A stretch of 64,000 bases of DNA from positions 124,001 through 188,000 of the forward strand of contig NZ_FNQR01000001.1 of the NCBI RefSeq assembly GCF_900107755.1. Reading direction: 5' to 3'. Under the pieces are notes generated by a model. That model searched no databases. It had not been told where the DNA came from and was given only the letters and a program-made list of their open reading frames with translations. Made by a program: the position numbers and the translations under genes. Below are positions 42,460 to 50,513 of this stretch, in pieces. The DNA is from Thalassobacillus cyri. Its GTDB lineage: Bacteria > Bacillota > Bacilli > Bacillales > Halobacillaceae. Position 1 is the first letter of the stretch. Every line of letters starts with the position of its first letter.

Positions 42460-43059
42460 ATGGCGTCGTCTTTTTTACAATTGGAAGAAATTTTCAAAAG
42501 AACTCACGGAGCTTTAAACGAGTTTAAAGATATCATTACTCCAGTGATCGAGAAGGCTGAGGATGAGCACGAGCGCCTGTATTGGCATCATATTTATGAG
42601 GAAGAAGACCATCGTTCAGACCGTCTGGATCTGCTTCTGCCTCAATTGAATGAAATTAATGCTACTGAAGCAAGTGTTTCACCGGATAATAGGGAGTTGG
42701 TGTATCTGCTGCAAGACATCAGTCTGGAGAAGTTCGGATTACATAACTTCCTGGAGCATTTAGACCTTTCTTTATACACCTTTAAAGGTACAGAATTTGA
42801 ACAACCGATTCAGAAATTACGTGATATGACTGCGGAAGATTACCAGCAGTCCAAGCAGCTTCTGGAACAATTGAATGAAGAATTCAAGACGGTTGACTAT
42901 CAAGCTTCAGTTCCTACGGATGAAAAAGAGGATATTGATAAAAGTTTAAAAGTTGAAGCTTATTCCCGACCAGACAAGCAAGATGAAAAAAGAGAAGAAC
43001 CAAAAAGGAATATGACAAGAAAGAGGCTGACCGTTGGAAGTTTAAAGCAGCAATCATAA
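42460..43059 (+). CDS. encapsulin cargo: IMEF-type ferritin-like protein
   Basis: ATG 42460 with AGGAGGT 7 nt upstream gives 199 residues. Helical ferritin-like segments carry metal-ligand clusters (EDEHERLYWHHIYEEEDH near residues 37-54). The C-terminal tail after a polar linker ends KRLTVGSLKQQS, the LTVGSL-type targeting peptide that docks cargo inside encapsulin shells. The shell gene follows 12 nt later. By homology to the iron-mineralising encapsulin-associated Firmicute proteins it should oxidise Fe(II) and store iron in the compartment. Confidence 0.88.
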   Translation: MASSFLQLEEIFKRTHGALNEFKDIITPVIEKAEDEHERLYWHHIYEEEDHRSDRLDLLLPQLNEINATEASVSPDNRELVYLLQDISLEKFGLHNFLEHLDLSLYTFKGTEFEQPIQKLRDMTAEDYQQSKQLLEQLNEEFKTVDYQASVPTDEKEDIDKSLKVEAYSRPDKQDEKREEPKRNMTRKRLTVGSLKQQS

Positions 43060-43071
43060 GGAGGTCGAATG

Positions 43072-43920
43072 ATGGATAAAACAACAATTTTTTCAGACTC
43101 GCCGTTAAGTAATGAGGAATGGAACGAATTGGACCAGACCGTGTTCGAACACGCAAAAAAACAGCTGGTCGGCAGACGATTTATTGATATTTATGGCCCA
43201 TTAGGAGAAGGAGTCCAGTCGGTTCCGACAGATATTTATGAAGCGCCGGGACGCGGTGGAATCAGCCTGCAAGGGCAGGATTCTGAGCTTTCCAACCCAG
43301 CACGCCGTGTCAATCTCACAGTGCCATTGTTGTATAAAGATTTTATCCTTTACTGGAGAGATATACAACAAGCCAAAACCCTTGGCAGCCCGATTGATTT
43401 TTCAGCTTCTGCTAATGCTGCGCAGCAATGTGCGCTTGTAGAAGATGATCTGATTTTTAACGGTTCCAAAGAATTTGATCTGAAAGGTATCATGAACATA
43501 AAAGGGAAGCTTTCCCACATCCGCAATGATTGGATGAAATCAGGGAATGCTTTTGGCGATGTGGTAGAGGCAAGAAACAAACTGTTGAAAATGGGACATA
43601 CTGGTCCATTTGCTTTGGTACTTTCCCCGGAACTATACGCATTAATCCATCGGGTTCACCAGGATACCCACGTGTTAGAAATTGATCATGTGCGCGAACT
43701 GATGACTGCCGGCGTATTCCAATCCCCAATGATCAGGGGAAGCCGTGGAGTTGTAGTCGATGCAGGTAAGCAAAATATTGATCTTGCGATAGCCAGTGAC
43801 TTTGATACATCTTTTCTGGATGAAGAAAATATGAACTATTTATTCCGGGTATATGAAGCGATTGTTTTGAGAATAAAGCGTCCTACCGCCATATGTACGC
43901 TCGAATCTCCTGAAGAATAG
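43072..43920 (+). CDS. encapsulin shell protein (family 1, linocin-type)
   Basis: The 282-residue protein has the HK97-fold encapsulin pattern: LSNEEWNELDQTVFEHAKKQL, LVGRRFIDIYGPLGEG, RRVNLTVPLLYKDFILYWRD, GPFALVLSPELYALIHR and SPMIRGSRGVVVDAG. ATG 43072 is 7 nt from GGAGG and preferred to ATG 43069. It assembles the protein shell that houses the upstream IMEF cargo and probably the ferredoxin encoded at 44.6 kb. A shared hairpin ends transcription. Confidence 0.93.
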   Translation: MDKTTIFSDSPLSNEEWNELDQTVFEHAKKQLVGRRFIDIYGPLGEGVQSVPTDIYEAPGRGGISLQGQDSELSNPARRVNLTVPLLYKDFILYWRDIQQAKTLGSPIDFSASANAAQQCALVEDDLIFNGSKEFDLKGIMNIKGKLSHIRNDWMKSGNAFGDVVEARNKLLKMGHTGPFALVLSPELYALIHRVHQDTHVLEIDHVRELMTAGVFQSPMIRGSRGVVVDAGKQNIDLAIASDFDTSFLDEENMNYLFRVYEAIVLRIKRPTAICTLESPEE

Positions 43921-43930
43921 AGTTAAATAT

Positions 43931-43967
43931 AACAAGGTCAGGACTCGTGAAGGGTCCTGACCTTGTT
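43931..43967. terminator. bidirectional terminator after the encapsulin gene
   Basis: AACAAGGTCAGGA / TCCTGACCTTGTT perfect 13-bp stem between convergent genes. Confidence 0.8.
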
Positions 43968-43988
43968 ATGCATATTTGTGATGTCGAG

Positions 43989-44456
43989 TTAGGCAATAGT
44001 ATAAACCTTTTCTTTTGGATAAACGCCACTGACGTCTATTTCTTTCTTCACATTTTTCAGGCCGATATCTTTTATGACCAATAAGGCTTCCTCACGGAAA
44101 AGAGGGTTATAGCTTCCGTCATTCAATTCAAACAGGCGTTTTAAATATTTTAATTTTTGTTGCATCTTTGTATGTTTGAATAATTGATTACGTAATTCAT
44201 GAATTCGTTTATGTCTAGGCTGATGGATGAGGCTGACTTCTTTAGCATTTACGATTAACAGCTGACCTTCTTCGGTAACGCATCCAATAGAACAGAGAGC
44301 AGATCCTAATAATTCGACCTTTGTGATGACGATATTATTATATTCTTCTCCAGTTGAAAGGCGGAGGTAATCGCTTTCAATGACTCCACCGACTTTTCTT
44401 TCGTTCGCAAGGATGGTATGCATATCTTCAAATCCGTTTATCTGACTTTCCATCAT
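43989..44456 (-). CDS. unknown protein of the encapsulin/iron locus
   Basis: ATG 44456 follows AAAAGGAGAGG; 155 residues. The N-terminal half is beta-rich (KVGGVIESDYLRLSTGEEYNN region, then VTEEGQLLIVNAKEVSLI) and the C-terminal half helical and basic (HKRIHELRNQLFKHTKMQQK). I do not recognise the family. It is divergent from the ferredoxin gene across a near-consensus Fur box, so it is probably expressed under iron starvation. A part in iron release or targeting is an inference from position only. Confidence 0.7.
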   Translation of the reverse strand: MMESQINGFEDMHTILANERKVGGVIESDYLRLSTGEEYNNIVITKVELLGSALCSIGCVTEEGQLLIVNAKEVSLIHQPRHKRIHELRNQLFKHTKMQQKLKYLKRLFELNDGSYNPLFREEALLVIKDIGLKNVKKEIDVSGVYPKEKVYTIA

Positions 44457-44484
44457 GATACCTCTCCTTTTCAGAAACATTAGT

Positions 44485-44503
44485 GATAACGATTCTCATT
44501 ATC
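44485..44503. promoter_or_regulatory. Fur box between the unknown gene and the ferredoxin gene
   Basis: Read on the minus strand it is GATAATGAGAATCGTTATC, 17 of 19 matches to the classical GATAATGATAATCATTATC. A further half site, GTGATAAT, lies at 44514-44521. It stands in the divergent promoter region, 29 bp from one start and 84 bp from the other. Confidence 0.8.
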
Positions 44504-44586
44504 ATCATTGTAAGTGATAATAAATGGGGGGTCAAGAACATTTTTGCATCAAGTTGACGATTATTATGCACAGAAAGGTGATCCAA

Positions 44587-44955
44587 GTGATAAAAAAGTT
44601 GACGATCAGTTCTTTAAAGCCAGGCAGTACAGCGAATACAGCGAATTTTAATCAGAAAGAGAAAAGCAAGTCAGCCCCTTTTCAACCAGCAAAAAAACAA
44701 CTGGAGATAGAGCAGCATGGATCGAATTATAAAGTAAACCCTGTACATAACGTTACCGTGTTAGACTCCGCTTTAAACCAAAAAATTAACCTTGCTTATA
44801 AATGTAAAAAAGGAACGTGCGGAAAATGTCAGATAAAAGTGTTGAAAGGGGATACTTTGATTACTTCTGTAAATGACAGAGAGCAAAAAAAGCTGAGGGA
44901 AAAAACAAATGATGGTTATCGGCTTGCCTGTCAGGCTGTATTCAAAGAGAGGTAA
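44587..44955 (+). CDS. 2Fe-2S ferredoxin with N-terminal encapsulin-targeting-like peptide
   Basis: GTG 44587 is chosen because AAAGGTGATC, a good anti-SD match, lies 6 nt upstream; 122 residues. The N-terminus MIKKLTISSLKPGS repeats the LT-[VI]-x-SLK pattern at the end of the IMEF cargo (LTVGSLK). A polar linker follows, then a plant-type ferredoxin domain (residues about 38-122) with ligands CKKGTCGKC and a fourth Cys in RLACQ. It could be packed into the encapsulin and reduce stored Fe(III) for release. The Fur box in its promoter fits that. Confidence 0.85.
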   Translation: MIKKLTISSLKPGSTANTANFNQKEKSKSAPFQPAKKQLEIEQHGSNYKVNPVHNVTVLDSALNQKINLAYKCKKGTCGKCQIKVLKGDTLITSVNDREQKKLREKTNDGYRLACQAVFKER

Positions 44956-44961
44956 AACCGT

Positions 44962-45066
44962 GTGATCCTGTCTAATTCTTATGCGGAAGTCGCGTGGCGC
45001 ATGTTGGTTATATTAGAGAGAAACGGGGAAGTCAGCAGGGACAAGTACAAACAATCCATCAGATGA
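44962..45066 (+). CDS. possible 34-residue protein after the ferredoxin
   Basis: GTG 44962, 6 nt after the ferredoxin stop and 9 nt after AGAGGT, opens VILSNSYAEVAWRMLVILER, continues to QSIR and stops. The composition is protein-like, but it is short and unconfirmed. Confidence 0.3.
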   Translation: MILSNSYAEVAWRMLVILERNGEVSRDKYKQSIR

Positions 45067-45262
45067 AATTGTTGAATTGTGGGATGTAGGTCAATCACCA
45101 GAGAATCAACCCTAATGAGAATTGGATTTATCTGTACAATAATTTCATCATAAGGAACGAACGGACATCTTTCCGTTTCCTGGCAAAGTTTAATGTGTTT
45201 TTTCTAAAAGTGTAATTTTCTCTTTTCAGATGAATACCATTTATCTGAAAGGGGGAAGGAAA

Positions 45263-45628
45263 ATGAGTACGGAAGATTATGAGTATCACCCTCAAAATGA
45301 AGATACCAGGAACATGCATGATCAATGCAGGAGGCACATGAATTATCATGTCATTATTACAATGAAAGACGGAAGTTCGTTTGATGGAATCATTCTGGAT
45401 GTAGGCTCGGATAACGTTAGTATATTAGCCGGTGAAGATGTAATGGAGCGGGAAAATGATGAGGATAACCGGCAATTCTACGGTGGCTATTACCGGCCAA
45501 GGAGAAGGTTCCGGCGCTTTAGACGTCGTAATTTCCCAATTGCTTCTTTAGCAGCATTGGCCCTGCTGCCTTATATTGCTCCATATCCGTATCCTTATTA
45601 TCCATATTACCCGTATCCGTATTATTGA
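45263..45628 (+). CDS. small protein with Lsm-like segment and Tyr/Pro-rich tail
   Basis: ATG 45263 follows GGGGGAAGG; 121 residues. The middle (YHVIITMKDGSSFDGIILDV, DNVSILAGEDV) has the beta-strand pattern of an Sm/Lsm-like fold as seen in bacillus coat-associated proteins. A basic patch YRPRRRFRRFRRR comes next, then a hydrophobic stretch and a tail made of Tyr and Pro only. It is possibly a spore-surface protein; this is an inference from composition. Confidence 0.6.
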   Translation: MSTEDYEYHPQNEDTRNMHDQCRRHMNYHVIITMKDGSSFDGIILDVGSDNVSILAGEDVMERENDEDNRQFYGGYYRPRRRFRRFRRRNFPIASLAALALLPYIAPYPYPYYPYYPYPYY

Positions 45629-45635
45629 GTAACAA

Positions 45636-45688
45636 GAGTGCCTGCCCCTTTGCTAACGCTTTACTACAATGGGGATCAGGCACTTTTT
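45636..45688 (+). repeat. GTGCCTG-type hairpin, copy 5 (also terminator)
   Basis: GAGTGCCTGCCCC ... CTAACGCTTTAC ... GGGGATCAGGCACTTTTTT. The U tail makes it a probable terminator of the Lsm-like gene. Confidence 0.75.
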
Positions 45689-45737
45689 TAAAAAAATATT
45701 TATGTTCACCTGGGCATTAGCTCTATGAATTTACTTA

Positions 45738-47054
45738 CTAAACATTAGATTTTTTCTTCTTTTCAGCCTGGTCAATGGTTTCTCCATTGGCGATGTTATA
45801 CAAACTGCTTTTAGGTCCATAGATTTTTTGAGATGGCCACAGTCCATGATGACCTGAAAATATAAAACTGACTAGACAAGCAACAAAAAAGTACTCTAAC
45901 CCTTTTCCATCAAACATCTCCATTGCCAATAGGAAAGCTGCAATGGGGGTATTAGCACCGCCACTGAAGGCAGCAATCATTCCTAAACCAGCGAGAAAGG
46001 ACATAGGGAAATCCATGAATGTGTGTAAGGTGTTGCCTAATGTTGCCCCCATGAAAAATAACGGTATGGCTTCTCCACCAACGAAGCCAGTCCCAAGCGT
46101 AACGGCTGTGAATACCAGTTTTGCCAGGAAGGCAAAGGGAGGAACGTCTTCTTTAAAAGATTGTTCAAGCATATCCAATCCTCGACCATTGTAGTCTTGT
46201 GAACTTACTATTAAAGTTAATACTACAATGATAAGTCCCCCAACAAAGGCTCTCTTCATATGGTTTTTCTTAAATATTTTCTCAGAAGTTTTTTGTATTC
46301 CATGCCTTAATTGACAGTATGAAATACTTAAAAGGCTGAAAATAACAGATACAAGTATAACTTTTGCAAATGTTATCATAGATGCTTCTGGTACAGTGTG
46401 GATAATGAATTCTGTGTGTTCAACTTTCCAAGCAGCTGTTGTCATATAGTAGCCAACAAAGCTAGCCACAAGGCAAGGAATGAGTGCTTCGAATTTCATC
46501 TTCCCTAAAGTGGCCATTTCCATCCCGAAAACAGCCCCTGCGATCGGTGCTCCAAACGCTGCACCAAACCCGGCACTTATGCCACTCATAAGAAAAATTT
46601 TAGTGTTTGATTTGTTTGCTTTGAAGAACTTGTTTACTGCTTCAGCTACGCTGCCACCCATTTGGACAGCGGCACCTTCTCTTCCTGTTGAACCTCCAAA
46701 TAAGACGGTTATAAATGTTCCCAAATAGACGATAGGCCCCATTCTCATCAGGACCTTTTTCTTGCCATGAACTCCATCTATCACTAAATTATTTAATTCA
46801 GCAGCGTCATGCAGGGTGTTATTTAAATATACCTTCCCATAGTTCATATATATGTACCCTACGACAATTCCTCCTAAAGGAAGAAGGAGAATGAGCCACC
46901 CGCTTTCTTCTCGTACCTCTCCTAAAAAATCGTTAGTCTCTAATAAGAAAGCCGTTACCGATCCCACAACAATACCAATCAGGCCTCCGAAAAATATCCA
47001 TTGACCAAGAACTATAAAAAAGTTTTTATATTTAAGATTTATATTCATTTGCAT
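45738..47054 (-). CDS. CLC family antiporter, CLC-F (fluoride) type
   Basis: The 438-residue membrane protein has the CLC glutamate gate GREGAAVQMGG and the later GGEAIPLFFMGATLGN. At the anion-filter position where chloride-type members have GSGIP, it reads ELNNLVIDGVHG, similar to the Asn-rich filter of fluoride/proton CLC-F antiporters. I therefore favour fluoride export over chloride transport. It is the second gene of an operon with a DUF421 protein 3 bp upstream. No fluoride riboswitch was seen in the leader. Confidence 0.75.
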   Translation of the reverse strand: MQMNINLKYKNFFIVLGQWIFFGGLIGIVVGSVTAFLLETNDFLGEVREESGWLILLLPLGGIVVGYIYMNYGKVYLNNTLHDAAELNNLVIDGVHGKKKVLMRMGPIVYLGTFITVLFGGSTGREGAAVQMGGSVAEAVNKFFKANKSNTKIFLMSGISAGFGAAFGAPIAGAVFGMEMATLGKMKFEALIPCLVASFVGYYMTTAAWKVEHTEFIIHTVPEASMITFAKVILVSVIFSLLSISYCQLRHGIQKTSEKIFKKNHMKRAFVGGLIIVVLTLIVSSQDYNGRGLDMLEQSFKEDVPPFAFLAKLVFTAVTLGTGFVGGEAIPLFFMGATLGNTLHTFMDFPMSFLAGLGMIAAFSGGANTPIAAFLLAMEMFDGKGLEYFFVACLVSFIFSGHHGLWPSQKIYGPKSSLYNIANGETIDQAEKKKKSNV

Positions 47055-47057
47055 ACC

Positions 47058-47669
47058 TCATTGTAAACCTTCTGGAGGTTCTTCCATATGGTTTTCATTT
47101 TTAACTTCTTTGAAAATATTATCTGAATCATCTGATTGCGTTACTGCTGTTTGTAAGGGGGAAGTAGACTGATTCGCTTGAATCATCGACATCAGCATTT
47201 GAATATCTTTCTTAGTAGAATATTGCATATCAGGTTTTAACATATATCCTAACTGACCATTTGATTCTATTGTTGCCCATTGTAAATCACTGATATTTTG
47301 AATGTTTTGTTGTCTTAATCGCACTTCAAGCATATCAACAGTTAAGCGCAACTTTTTTAAATTCTGTTCATTAATTACGCCATCTTCGATAACGATAAGA
47401 GATTTTCCGTAAATTAAAGTTTCTAACGTATCATATTTCAAAACGATATACTCAATAAAAATTAGGGAAAGTACCATTAAAAATGTAACCACCATAGTAA
47501 TCCAGATGTTCCTATCGCCTACAGGTTGAATAATTAATGAACCAACTGCTATCATCATGACAGTCTGAGCAACTGTTAGCTGAGAAATTGATTTTCTTCC
47601 TGCTAACCGCAAAATAAGTACCCCACCTATGACAATGACAATAGATTTCCATATGAAATGTAAATCCAA
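47058..47669 (-). CDS. DUF421 (YetF-like) membrane protein
   Basis: The 203-residue protein has three N-terminal membrane helices and the DUF421 core (LRLAGRKSISQLTVAQTVMM, VLKYDTLETLIYGKSLIVIEDG, LKKLRLTVDMLEVRLRQQNI, DLQWATIESNGQLGYML). It starts at ATG 47669 with AAGGAGGAAT upstream and is followed directly by the CLC gene. Members occur in stress and spore membranes; the molecular role is unclear. Confidence 0.85.
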   Translation of the reverse strand: MDLHFIWKSIVIVIGGVLILRLAGRKSISQLTVAQTVMMIAVGSLIIQPVGDRNIWITMVVTFLMVLSLIFIEYIVLKYDTLETLIYGKSLIVIEDGVINEQNLKKLRLTVDMLEVRLRQQNIQNISDLQWATIESNGQLGYMLKPDMQYSTKKDIQMLMSMIQANQSTSPLQTAVTQSDDSDNIFKEVKNENHMEEPPEGLQ

Positions 47670-47754
47670 AGAATATTCCTCCTTATAGAACCATCCTTAT
47701 ATAGCTTGTTAAGGATATTTGAATTTATACTAAAACAACTTTGTTTGAGTGGAT

Positions 47755-47818
47755 ATTCTGCCCTAAATGAAGCGATGTTCCTCCCTAACCCAACGATATA
47801 CTGATGTAACAAAAATCT
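47755..47818. repeat. array C: three 21-bp units of the CCTAAC type
   Basis: Units start at 47755, 47777 and 47798 (22- and 21-bp steps). The minus-strand reading includes VTSVYRW and VREEHRF. It lies upstream of the DUF421-CLC operon. Confidence 0.65.
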
Positions 47819-47991
47819 CACAATGTGTGATAGAGCCTTTACAAGTGTATGATTTATGAGGTTCAGCTTGCACGTACTCACTAGGTGCTACAAGGGCAGT
47901 TCGTTGTTTAGATAAGCCGGCTGCTTTTTTGGCAAAAAAGTAAGCACCTGACTGATGTCCCACTCATACGGTATACGGAGGTGATAAAGAA

Positions 47992-48299
47992 ATGGCATAT
48001 AGCGATGCAATCGTCTACGTGGGGCAACTGGGTGCGGATACTTACGTACAGTCATTGAATGTGTCCTGTATACGGAAGACCAAATCGGATTTATGGCAGA
48101 CCGCATCCTTTGGACACAGGAGCAGATAGGGGAAATGGCAGATCGGATTGTGTATGTAATTGAACTCTCCCAATTCAATACCATCAAAGCAATGTATATG
48201 ATCACGTCGCTCTCATTTCTTGGGTTTGATAGTTTGATGAATAACATGGCTCAATATAGTATTACTGTCCAACCGGTAAACTATATTCCCTGGCTTTAA
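47992..48299 (+). pseudogene. frameshifted small repeat protein (MADRI type)
   Basis: ATG 47992 follows ACGGAGGTGATAAAG. The frame reads MAYSDAIVYVGQLGADTYVQ and soon hits a stop near 48128. A one-base deletion near 48055 restores the second frame, which reads CVLYTEDQIGFMADRILWTQ, then EQIGEMADRIVYVIELSQ, to the stop at 48299. The repeated IG-x-MADRI-x-x-T motif is seen in short Bacillaceae proteins of unknown role. The intact protein would be about 102 residues. A sequencing error is the alternative. Confidence 0.65.
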
Positions 48300-48380
48300 A
48301 AATTAAAATCCCCACTACGTTTGTTTTTATTGAAGTGAAAAAATTACGCAGAGAGAATGTGTCGCCGTACAAATAACATT

Positions 48381-48450
48381 TACCCGGCCTGATTTTAAAA
48401 CGGAAGCCGCAGCTTGTCGGTAAACGACGAACTGTGGTTTTTTCTATTAC
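48381..48450 (+). repeat. duplicated terminator element, family 2, copy 2
   Basis: It matches 37211-37276 closely, including CCTG..TTTTAAAA, the GTCGGTAAA loop and AACTGTGG-T run. Confidence 0.7.
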
Positions 48451-48501
48451 GCTATAACCGTCCGCCTTTCTATTCATTATTATCAGTGGTGAAAGAAGTT
48501 T

Positions 48502-48556
48502 AGAGAGTGTCTGCCTTGAGGAATGAGCGCATTCCCTTCGGGTAGATACTTTTTTG
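48502..48556 (+). repeat. duplicated terminator element, family 3, copy 2
   Basis: AGAGAGTGTCTGCCTTGAGG ... GGGTAGATACTTTTTT matches the terminator at 41948 except in the loop. Confidence 0.7.
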
Positions 48557-48715
48557 TTTCATCTATCTTCCTGACTTTATTGGTATCCATATAGTTTGTT
48601 TCCTCTTTCCTACCTCCTTGTCTACTGCTAAACAAGCCAATTGATCACAGATCGTAGAATATTGAATGAAACTATGTTATATTTTCAAAAATATGCTATC
48701 AAACAGTAGGAAAGC

Positions 48716-49987
48716 GTGGTGAGGGTAATCAATTCAGAGGTTAGTATGTTAGGTGTTTTAGTGGCAATGGCGTTAACGATTATCCTGATATTCAGAAGGA
48801 TTAACCCTCCATATGCAATGATGGCAGGTGCTTTAGCTGGCGGAATCGTTGGGGGACTCAGCTTAGCGGCTACCCTGGACTTCATGATTGGGGGTGCTCA
48901 ATTACTGACACCGGCAGTATTACGGATATTAGCAGCCGGAGTGTTAGTTGGCGTATTAATAGAATCTGGCGCAGCAAACGTCATTGCGAATACTATCGTC
49001 ACCAAAATGGGGGAAACAAGAGCATTATTAGCTATTACGGTATCCACGTTAGTTTTAACAGCAGTTGGTGTTTTTATAGCAGCAGCTGTTATCACAGTCG
49101 CCCCGATAGCTTTAATGATAGCCAAACGAACCAAAGTATCCCGGCTGAGTGTTTTAATCGCTGTCGTATGTGGGGCGAGAGCAGGGAATGTGATGTCCCC
49201 TAACCCGAATACAATTGCAGCGGCTGAAAGCTTTTCCATACCGTTAACCAGCGTTATGTTTGCTGGAGTTGGACCAGCTGTCGTCGGAGCGGCATTTACA
49301 TATTTCATTGCTAAAAAAATAAATGATAAAGGTTCGAAGGTCAATAAAATCAGAGAAGAAAAGACAGATGAGATGAAGCAGCCTTCCTTTTTGGCAGCCA
49401 TTTCAGGACCATTGTTTGCCATCCTTATGCTATCATTACAGCCATTAGTTGATATTAAAGTTGACTCTTTACTTGCATTACCAGCTGGGGGGGTCTTTGG
49501 TGCGGTCGTAATGAGAAAAACCACAGATTTAAATTCTTATATGTCGAGCGGACTCCAAAAAATGTCTGGAATCTCCATTTTAATACTTGCAACGGGTACT
49601 TTAGCCGGCATTATCGTGAATTCCTCACTCAATCGTATGATTATGAGTGGCTTGAATACTTTTGATTTACCCATCTCTTCCATAGCACCTCTATCGGGTT
49701 CGTTTATGGCATTAGCAACAGCATCAGCAACATCTTCAGCTGCAATCTCCAGTAATGTGTTTGGAGAAGTATTATTAGAGAATGGCGTCAGTGCTTTAGC
49801 TGGTGCAACGATGATCAATGCAGGGGCAGTGGCTTTTGATCATTTACCACATGGTCCACTCTTCCATATTTCACGGGATAGCTTCTTCATGGATATGAAA
49901 GAACGACTGAAGGCACTACCATACGAAACAGTAATTGGGGTGGTTATCGTGATTGTTTCAACCATTATTTATGGAGGATTACTATAG
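48716..49987 (+). CDS. GntP family gluconate/organic anion permease
   Basis: About 423 residues with 11-12 hydrophobic segments. The N-terminus LIFRRINPPYAMMAGALAGG and the paired SPNPNTIAAAES and SSAAISSNVF re-entrant regions are as in GntP-type H+ symporters. The start is uncertain: GTG 48716/48719 after AGGAAAG, or ATG 48746 (MLGVLVAM) after AGAGGT. No kinase or dehydrogenase is adjacent, so the carried acid (gluconate, glycerate, other) is unknown. Confidence 0.8.
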   Translation: MVRVINSEVSMLGVLVAMALTIILIFRRINPPYAMMAGALAGGIVGGLSLAATLDFMIGGAQLLTPAVLRILAAGVLVGVLIESGAANVIANTIVTKMGETRALLAITVSTLVLTAVGVFIAAAVITVAPIALMIAKRTKVSRLSVLIAVVCGARAGNVMSPNPNTIAAAESFSIPLTSVMFAGVGPAVVGAAFTYFIAKKINDKGSKVNKIREEKTDEMKQPSFLAAISGPLFAILMLSLQPLVDIKVDSLLALPAGGVFGAVVMRKTTDLNSYMSSGLQKMSGISILILATGTLAGIIVNSSLNRMIMSGLNTFDLPISSIAPLSGSFMALATASATSSAAISSNVFGEVLLENGVSALAGATMINAGAVAFDHLPHGPLFHISRDSFFMDMKERLKALPYETVIGVVIVIVSTIIYGGLL

Positions 49988-50513
49988 GATTGAGGAGGTA
50001 GTTTTTAAGTAATTCATCAATTTAGCAGAAGGGCAGGGGTTTTCACTTTCATCCCCTGGGCGTACCCAATCTGGTTGCAAAAAGGCATGTGTTCCTACGC
50101 ACGAGTGATTTTGAACGCTCGGTCAGATCAATAATTGGATAAAAGCTCAAAATATAAATCCAAAAAAGTGCCTGTCCCCCGATACAGTAAAGCGTTAACT
50201 GGTTGGGAAGCAGGCGCTTTTGTTAAAAACTTTATCGATGTCAAAAGACAGAACAGGATAAGGAATACTACCTATAATCCCTTCAAAAACGGTAAAGGAT
50301 GTAAGTTGGTAAATAGGTTGTCCTATAAACAATGAAAATTTTTAGATAAATCGACTGTATTGTTTTGCTGCATTAATATGCTAATATTTTACCTGAGATA
50401 ACTTTTCGCTCCCTATTATGGGGGTGTTTTATTTTGATTTAAAAAGCGGATATGTCGATACTATTAATTTCACATCAGTGACATAGCGTAAAAAAATAAT
50501 CGAAGGTTGTGAG
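49988..50513. other. intergenic region, 526 bp
   Basis: It contains a weak hairpin at 50032-50057 (CAGGGG/CCCCTG) that may end the GntP transcript, and hairpin repeat copy 6 at 50166-50219. The open frame across the repeat is not a gene. Confidence 0.5.
50166..50219. repeat. GTGCCTG-type hairpin, copy 6
   Basis: AAGTGCCTGTCCCCC ... AAAGCGTTAACT ... GGGAAGCAGGCGCTT. The central AGCGTTAA is the reverse complement of the TAACGCT found in other copies, so the core is inverted. Confidence 0.65.

Larger units (their letters stand above)
48300..48715. other. intergenic region with two duplicated terminator elements
   Basis: It holds copy 2 of families 2 and 3 (48381-48450 and 48502-48556) and no gene. 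Confidence 0.6.

Noticed and set aside
47670-47760. Fluoride riboswitch before the DUF421-CLC operon
   Set aside because: The leader was read on the minus strand for the conserved crcB motif blocks and they were not found.
47627-47963. Minus-strand open frames across array C
   Set aside because: They are built from the 21-bp repeat and lack ribosome binding sites; the VREE-type heptads come from the repeat period.
50135-50335. 66-codon frame after the GntP gene
   Set aside because: It spans hairpin repeat copy 6 and has no start signals.
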